Under the pieces are notes generated by a model. It searched no databases. It was not told the origin of the DNA and saw only the letters and a list, made by a program, of their open reading frames with translations. Of a DNA stretch of 64,000 bases, positions 57,042-64,000 are shown piece by piece; the stretch's first letter is position 1, and each line of letters starts with the position of its first letter. The position numbers and the translations under genes are program-made. The stretch comes from Piper betle (lineage: Eukaryota; Streptophyta; Magnoliopsida; Piperales; Piperaceae): NCBI GenBank assembly GCA_033002965.1, contig JAURVB010003055.1, positions 1-64,000 of the forward strand. The letters are read 5' to 3'.

Positions 57042-59382
57042 GATGTCTCAACTCGTCCCTTCTTTGATGTGATGTTATGTATGTTAGATAGACCCTAGGA
57101 CCACATCCCATTGAATCTATAATCATTTCATGACCTTTTGTGTGCGTGTGTGCTATGCGTGTTGTGATTCGGTGGATATAAACCCTAAATTGTGGCAAAA
57201 ATAGACTTGGTGCCAAGGCTCTAGGCCAGTGTCCTTGCACCCAGTCAAAGTTTAAATTTCACGGTTCAAATATAGACGCATATGTGCTAGACCAGCTCCC
57301 TTGCATCTATGAACACTGAAATATAGGGTTTCGGGTCTTGTTTCTGGTGTGCTTGTACTTGTTGTAAAACTTGGGTTTTGAGCTTCTGGAACTGTGCCTT
57401 TGTGCCATCAGGTAACCTTTACTCCAGCAGCCAGTGCCCTTGTGCCTGGCTAGTGCCCTTGCATTGCAGGCTTTTTAGGTGAGTGGCAAATTCCATTAGT
57501 TGGCTTGGTAGTTGTCGGTGACAGTGCCCTTGCGCACCTAGAGCACTTGCACCCGTCTGTTTTCCTTTTTCCATATAAATCACAACCCTAGCCCATGTCC
57601 ACCCCTTCAACTCCATCCCTCTCCTCTTCCACCCTCCTTCATTTCCATAGCTCCCCAGACCTTCTCCTATGCTTCCTTGGCTTTCGAAGTTGAAGGTTTT
57701 GGGGTGGGAAGCCCCAAATAAACTCCTTCGAAACTTCTTGGAGGTAAGGTCCGTGGCTTTTATGTCTATTTGTGCTTGTATGCATGTAGTTAATATTTTT
57801 CTATAATTTTATGCATATAGTTCTCTGTATTTAAACGTTTACATTTGGTTTGAGCATTTTTGGTGATGTACTGAAATAGTTGTGACCTTTTCACTGTAGG
57901 ATGTTAGTTTGTTGTGCACCTGTAGCAGCATGGCCATAAATCACGCATTGCGAGTCATAAAAATGTGATCTTTGTTTCATATGACTCCGGACTCATGTAG
58001 CTATACGTCCATATGCTGTGTACAGATGTTCTCTATCTGTTACATGCCTAAATTGATGGTAGAGTGTGCATCATGTTGCTGTCTTATGCATGTCCAAATC
58101 CGGGATGTTCACAGCGCAATTGTCAGAGCTCTGTGTTATTGTTTTTTGGTTGATATCTGTTGTGCATGCTTATATCTATGGCCTAACTAAATTCCACTAA
58201 AATATCAGACAAATAAAACGTTATTAATGTCATGAATAAAACTGAAAATAAAAGACTATGCTTTCTGTTACAGCCGTGACATTAGCAAAGGTTAACATTA
58301 TGGTACTAAGACATACCCTTAATAAGTCTCCTAAAATCATGGTAAAATTAATTAATATGGTATACTTAATGACTACTATAAATCTGGAAATTTTGGACTC
58401 ATTTGGAGTTCATGGGCTGGGTAATAAAATCAGGGTTTGGACGTATACAGAACTGCAAGGAAAAAACTTACGTTCTGAAGGTTCAATGTTTATTATGGGA
58501 AAATATTGTAAAGTTTGTAAAATTCTCTGGAATATTACCCCCATCTTATTATGCATGTACCCTATGCCTTAGTGAAGTTTTAGGACTTTCGGACACCATT
58601 AAGGCCATGAACAAATTTCCATCTAAAGTGATAAGGTCCTGCCAGAAATTTTGGTGGCATGAGCTTGCCTGTCTTCCAGATTTTCTCGAGCTTTCACTAG
58701 ACACTTTTCGAGACCAATCATTTTCCAAAACTTGCTCCTGGTGTTAGGAATCCAGAGTAACTTTCCTGGTACTTTTCGAATGCCATAAGCCCTTGAGCCT
58801 AGTCTAGCAAGTTAAGTGTGTAGCCTAAAACCATAGTTTTCATAAACGACCCATTATGTTCATGGCTTTTGGTACGCGGTAAGCCCATAGTTCTAAACCT
58901 CCAAAAAATTTAGGATATTACCTAAGCCTATTAAGGGTACGACCAGTAAGTTTCAGCTCATTCTAAACCCGTTAAAATTTTTAAGTAATTATTCAATTTA
59001 GGCAACTATAGTAGGATAAGTAAGTGGCATTTGTTGGCTTAATTACAAACAAATATTTCACCCCTTAAATCTAAGTAAAAGACTCAACTCTATTAAGATG
59101 CCATCTATGATATGTATGATAGTGTGAGTGTATCTACATGTGAGTGATGCTTTGGTACAGCAGTGGTGCGCCCCTTCTGTATACTCAAATTGTTATCTTT
59201 GCAGCCTATGGTATGTATGCATGTTTATGTATGACACTTTGCCCGGGTCCCCCATAGTAAGCTACCTTGAGAGGGTTACGATTTTCTTCCAAATATTAGT
59301 CTGATTTTTTTAATTCCAACGAATAATTCATCAAGTCTACTGTCATGATTTGGCCCAGTCTCAGACCAAATTGGGGTGTTAC
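57042..59382 (+). repeat. Element E 3' LTR, right piece
   Basis: Continues the LTR cut at 44751 and ends GGGGTGTTACA at 59382. A TATA-like stretch (CATATAAATC, 57572-57581) and the C/T-rich run after it look like an LTR promoter and leader. Repeated GTGCCCTTGC-type words occur at 57420-57550. Open frames (for example 58258-58747) have no family match. Confidence 0.55.
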
Positions 59383-59967
59383 ACCAGGAACTAAGAAGAA
59401 ACTTGGGCTAGAGGAGCATTCGGGTTGTTTGATTTTGCAAGAAATGGGCCATTGTGAAGGCCAAGCAAACCAATAGGCCGAATGATGTGAACTATGTTAG
59501 AATGAATTGTAAATGTCTGCAATTGAGGCAAAATGCCTTTGAAATGATCGTCGTGTGAAGGAAATGAATTCATCAAAAGTTATTAGATTGTTTCCGGGAT
59601 TGTTGAGTAATATGCATGTTGTGAAATTTTTTCCATTGTCCTAGTTACAATGTAGACTCTGCTAGATTTTCTCTAGGATTTTAGCCTCCTTTGTTACTTA
59701 GACACATTCAGGATGCCCTAATTGGATGAGCCCAACCTTAGGTATCAGTGCATGCATTTAGTGTTTTATTTGTGCATTAGAATCCTTCAAATTTTTGCCT
59801 TTTAATGCCTTGAAAGGTTAGGACCGCGTTGGGTTTGTTTTGCATTTTGATAGGTTGTGAATTAGTATCCCAAAGTTTATCATTTTAGCATCACAGTCGA
59901 TTCATGGCCTATTAGATGAAAACATGCTTTGTGTGTTGCCTACATCTTCAAGTTATGTGATCGACAA
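59383..59967. other. Non-coding DNA between LTR copies
   Basis: Average GC, no family recognised. It may be flanking host DNA to the right of element E. Confidence 0.35.
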
Positions 59968-62134
59968 TGTAAAACCTATGACTTGAGTAAGAGTTTTACA
60001 TTAGAGAACCAGTCGGTTTGAGTTAGTTAGTTTCATGACCCCCGTGTTAAGCCAAGGCCAGCCGTGCATTATGAGTGATGAAGGTCAAGTGTACTCGAGT
60101 ATATAATGATAGCATCAGAAAAATATTGAGAAATGAGTTATCAGAGTATATGATAGTATGCAGTTACTTTTTTTATGTATTTGATCGTATAATTATTTTT
60201 AGGCCAAATAATGCATTAGGACGTGTTATATAACAGTTTGGGTGGGTTTTTAGTTATAGAACATGTCATTTTCATGTTATGGTGTGTATTATATTTTAAG
60301 GGATTTTTCCATTTTATTTTATTTTTTAAAATTAATTAGGAGCTAGTTTTTTTTTTTTACTCAAGTCATAGTCAAGTCAACTTTTATTTATGAGATTAAC
60401 CCTGAGACCTTCCCTGACCCCCGAGACCTTCCCCGACCATTCTCCCTCCCTCACCCCATTTCAGCTCTTGTTGCCATTGACGCCCCTCCGGCCACCACAG
60501 CGCCACCAATCAATGTCGTCAACCACCACTGAGTCATTGCCATGTCGTCCCCAATGTTCCTGGCCGCCGCTCGGCCTCGATGCCGAGCACTAGAATTGTG
60601 CGTCTAGGCACCGATTCAATGCTGGTCGCGCCACCCAGAAGTATTACCCCCATAGCGATAGCCCTCAAGGCCAGCCAAGGGCCAATCAAACAAGCAAGCA
60701 ACCCCCGGCCAACATGTCGCCACCGTCAGCCATCGTCGCTGCACTACTGCCCTCACATCACCACAATCTTATCGAGCTCGTCAAGCCAAATCTAACCCAT
60801 ACCCTCAATTGCCTCGCTAGAAAACTGTTGGAAAGCTGCCGGAAAACCATAAAAAATTGCCTGAAATTGCTAGAAAACCAGATTCGCTAAAATTCGTCAT
60901 AAATCGTCGTATTTTTGTCGTGTTCATCCAACTAAACCAGATCAAACTTCGGACACTATCGTGTGAACCGTGCAACAAACTATAGTTGTTATTGATTGTC
61001 TGATGACGCGAGGTATAATTATTTTGACCTAATTACTTTAAAGGGATAATTATTAGCACAACATGCTAGGAATTGAGTGATTGATGTGATAGATACTTTT
61101 GTTGTAAATAAAAATGAATTGTGTGATTGGAATCGTATTAAGATAAATGCTAAGTAATTAATTAAGTAAATTAAGCATGTATTTTTAATCAAATGTAACG
61201 TAGCCTAGAAAATCGGATATGGATTGTTGTGTGTGATTTAATATGATGAGTGTGCATTGATGTGCATGTGAAATAATAGCTGGCCTTAGCTTTTAGTTTT
61301 GATGTGTAGGTATGAAGGAGGAGCTCACTGCGGAGGAATGAGGATAAGATTGGAGCTTCTACCAGCTCTGTTTAGGACTCGCCTCTAGTTTGATTCCTTT
61401 ACTCTGTTGTGTTTTATTTTAACAAGTAATCTGTCGTGTTGAGTGGTGGATTTATTATATCCCACTCTACATGGGCTATTTAGTTGCACGAATTTTTGGA
61501 TTAATAACCCTTGAGGATGAGTTCCCTCTAGTTTGTTTTTGAAAACTCAGATCCAGATCATGATGCCTTTGGGCCTAATATATTACAATCCCTACCCAGG
61601 CCTATGTACATATGGTCTTCTCAAGTTTTCTGTGAGATATGACACAAGGGAAAATCGACAACCACGCTATGCGAGCGGGCACATGCCAGTTGAAGTAGGC
61701 TTTAGATTGGTGAGGTGGTAGTTCCATTCCCAAAGGATCTTGACAACTCCACCTTTGAGTTCCTCAAACCCGGAGAAGTGTGGAGGATTACGGGTACTGC
61801 AATGTAGCTCATGTCTAGACTTGTGATTTCAAAGGGAACTGAAGGTGCATGCCTGAGAGTACTTGGCCTATGTGCTCAGGGCTAGGAGTGATATGAAGGA
61901 TGTATAGGGCTGGAGGAACATAAATTGATTTTTCCCACACAAGGGACAGTTTTAAAGTTGCCAAAGAATAAGATGAGATAGAATGAGACGCTATCTAGCC
62001 GAGGCCAATAGCTCCTAATTAGCACCCTTATGAGAGTTTCTATGAGAAGTATAGATGATTTCTTCAGGAGAGTCAGCTCTATTGTGCCGATTATTAATAG
62101 TTATTTCTAGGCAAGTAACACTCGTTACTGATCT
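59968..62134 (+). repeat. LTR of the LARD-like family, plus orientation, truncated
   Basis: Starts TGTAAAACC. It matches the reverse complement of 34680-36682 in order: AGCCAAGGCCAG-like, GCATTAGGACGTGTTA-like, ACTCGCCTC-like and AACCCTTGAGGAT. It is cut at 62134 by the next LTR, so the last several hundred bases are missing. Open frames at 60390-60795 lie in its C/T-rich part and have no support. Confidence 0.6.
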
Positions 62135-64000
62135 TGTAAAGACCGTGGAAAATAAATTTTTAATATATTCGACTTGGGCAAGGAAGGATCGAACATTAGA
62201 GAATTAATATTAATTATATTATATTCTCTACCCAGTTAAATCTACCCAGTTAAATATTTTAGTCTTTACCCGATTACCCGGTTAAAGGAATAAAATACGG
62301 GTGTTGGTGTGTTTCCACATACCCTAGCCGTCATTTCATTTTATAAAGGACGTCCTCCACCGTAGCCTTCATTCGCATTCTCTTCTCCTCTTCCTCACCC
62401 ACGTGTCTTCTTCCTTGCTTAGGTATTCTTTCTATCTCCCTCTTCTTAATTTTCTTGTATACATATTTTAAGTTGATAATAAGCTTTATAATTGTGAGGA
62501 TTAAAGTTTAAAATCAACAAGAAAGAAACTAAACAGAAATTAAAGTTTAATTTGGCCGACGAGTCCCCTGTTTCGGCGAGTCGGTGGCGACAGTCGTTCT
62601 GACGTTGGAAGATGATCCTACTCTCTTCGTCGATCAGTGTATGGTCAATCTCACATGTGTGGATGTCAGCCTAGGGTGGTAAATGGCCAAAAACAGAGGA
62701 TGGCGGCGAAAACAGAGGAGACGGTGGTGGGGGAAGAAATCCGGCCATCCTGGGTGGCGACGGGTTCCAATATGGCCGGGGAAGGTAGATAGGTGGTCGA
62801 GGGTGCCGAGGCGACCACCCAATTAAGGCGGCGACGCTGGCCGGCGGTGGAATCGCCAACGCGAACACGCCTCTAGGCAGGCGATGCGGGCGTCGCCGCT
62901 GCTGGAAGATGGCCGGAGTTGGCCAGGGCAACACCGCAATGGCACGGCGACGATGGACGGCTGCTGGAGGTGGTCGGCGGCGACGACGGCTGGAGGGCGC
63001 TTGGAGTCGGGAACAGAGCATGCTGGAGAAGAAGAAGGAAAAAATTACCTTGCGTGGCAAACTTGTAAATAATGCTTGACTCGACGGAGCTTGAGTTAAA
63101 TAATACTACCAACTCGTAAATAACACCAAACTCGATACCGACTCGAGTTAAAAATAATTCGAACTCGTAATAAATCTTTAAAAATAATTATTTTGATGGG
63201 TTATGGGTTAAAGTTACTAAACTAATTAATTACTAAACGAAGTCGACATAAACATGAAAAGTAATTAATCGGCGTAATACAAGCGATTAAAGTAAATCAG
63301 ACGGTTGTAAGTAATTAATAAAATAAAGATTTTACCTTTACCATATTAAATTTAATATTAGGTAAATAAAGTCATTATTTTAATAACGAGTCAGTAAGGT
63401 AGAAAAGGGGTTATTAAAATATAATCGGGTAAAAATCACAAGCGTCAAACCTAAATAACATAAGGAAAATAAATAAAATTCAAAACTTTATTGAGTCAAA
63501 TAATTTAAAATAATTGTATTAATAATATTTATGAATTAAAATAATAAAAAATATTTTAAATAATTTAACTGAATAACTTAATTAATAAAATTGCTGTAAA
63601 TAATAGTAGCGATTAAAAATTATAACCGTCAACTAAATCATCAAAATCGGGGTAAAATAATTAACACCGCAAAGGAAAATTAAATACTTGTTTATTAGTA
63701 ATAATTATTTTATCAATTTTTAGGTATTAATTATGATTTAGATAATTAATTTAAAATGTAAAGTAGGACTTAAATGATTAAATCACATGAATAATTTAAT
63801 ATTTAATATTGTTGAATTTTAATAGTGATATATATATTAGTCATTTAGTTGCATGCATTCCTACTCGAATAAAATTATACTTATGTATAATTTTATGTTC
63901 TCGTTCAGATTAAGATCATTGGTCACAACTGCGAGTTCGAAATATCCAGGTCCGTATAATCATTTGAAGTGTTGTACTTTCCCTTATTGACAGCCCTGGT
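62135..64000 (+). repeat. LTR of the element F family, running off the window
   Basis: Starts TGTAAAGACCGTGG and follows 54278-56350 with many differences, including a different GC-rich segment at 62570-63010. The GGTCCGTATAAT block is at 63950-63960, and the hairpin array is expected just past the window edge. The left flank is GATCT (62130-62134). Open frames at 62634-63112 lie in the GC-rich segment and are not supported. Confidence 0.7.

Noticed and set aside
58258..58747. Two overlapping frames of 104 and 114 codons
   Set aside because: They lie inside the element E LTR, in two frames of the same strand, with no family match.
62634..63112. Arg/Pro-rich minus frames (up to 129 codons)
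   Set aside because: They lie in the GC-rich part of an LTR copy, overlap each other in several frames, and show no domain.
1..64000. tRNA or rRNA genes
   Set aside because: I saw only primer sites complementary to tRNA ends, in retroelement context, and no cloverleaf or rRNA sequence that I could support by eye.

Overview
This window is plant nuclear DNA. The evidence is a plant AGO2/AGO3-type Argonaute locus with GT-AG introns, LTR retrotransposons of chromovirus (Ty3/gypsy), Athila-like and Ty1/copia type, tRNA-Met primer sites, MITE-like elements and very AT-rich intergenic DNA. I cannot name the species from the sequence. The only host gene I can defend is the Argonaute locus at 10.77-14.25 kb. 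It looks broken: the reading frame is lost in at least three places, although the catalytic Asp-Asp-Asp set is intact.

Layout. 1-10.6 kb: AT-rich intergenic DNA with an inverted-repeat pair (about 1.5-1.9 and 7.6-8.0 kb), an LTR-like island (about 2.4-4.5 kb) and two MITE-like elements with GC-rich cores; a third copy lies at 15.3-15.8 kb. 10.6-14.5 kb: the Argonaute locus. 17.2-19.6 kb: a TRIM-like element and a decayed copia fragment. 21.1-29.9 kb: a gypsy cluster. A gag-only element (TR-GAG type, 22487-26494, minus) sits inside the LTR of a related element, next to a truncated gypsy copy that lost its RT and integrase cores.

32-62 kb is a nested stack. The oldest layer is a decayed plus-strand gypsy element: its 5' LTR ends at 32901, its internal region is split, and its 3' LTR runs 44611-44751 and 57042-59382. 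A minus-strand element with very long LTRs and little coding sequence (34012-42601) lies inside its internal region. That element in turn carries a non-autonomous hAT element (40192-42035) that has captured a serpin gene fragment. A plus-strand chromovirus (44752-57036) interrupts the 3' LTR, with a perfect 5-bp target duplication (ATGAG). It carries a minus-strand Athila-like gag-protease element. Two more LTR copies follow (59968-62134 and 62135 to the window end).

The most unusual signal is in the gypsy LTRs. Tandem arrays of 30-33-bp units at about 21.6, 22.9, 25.6 and 56.4 kb each encode a short hairpin. Between arrays, and even within one array, the stem sequence changes on both arms together (TGTTG/CAACA, TGGTG/CACCA, TGGCG/CGCCA, TGATGG/CCATCA, TGTCAG/CTGACA, TCTCAG/CTGAGA) while the loop stays close to AATGGAC or ATTGGAC. 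This is either a conserved RNA or DNA structural element of these retrotransposons or the mark of a palindrome-copying mutation process.
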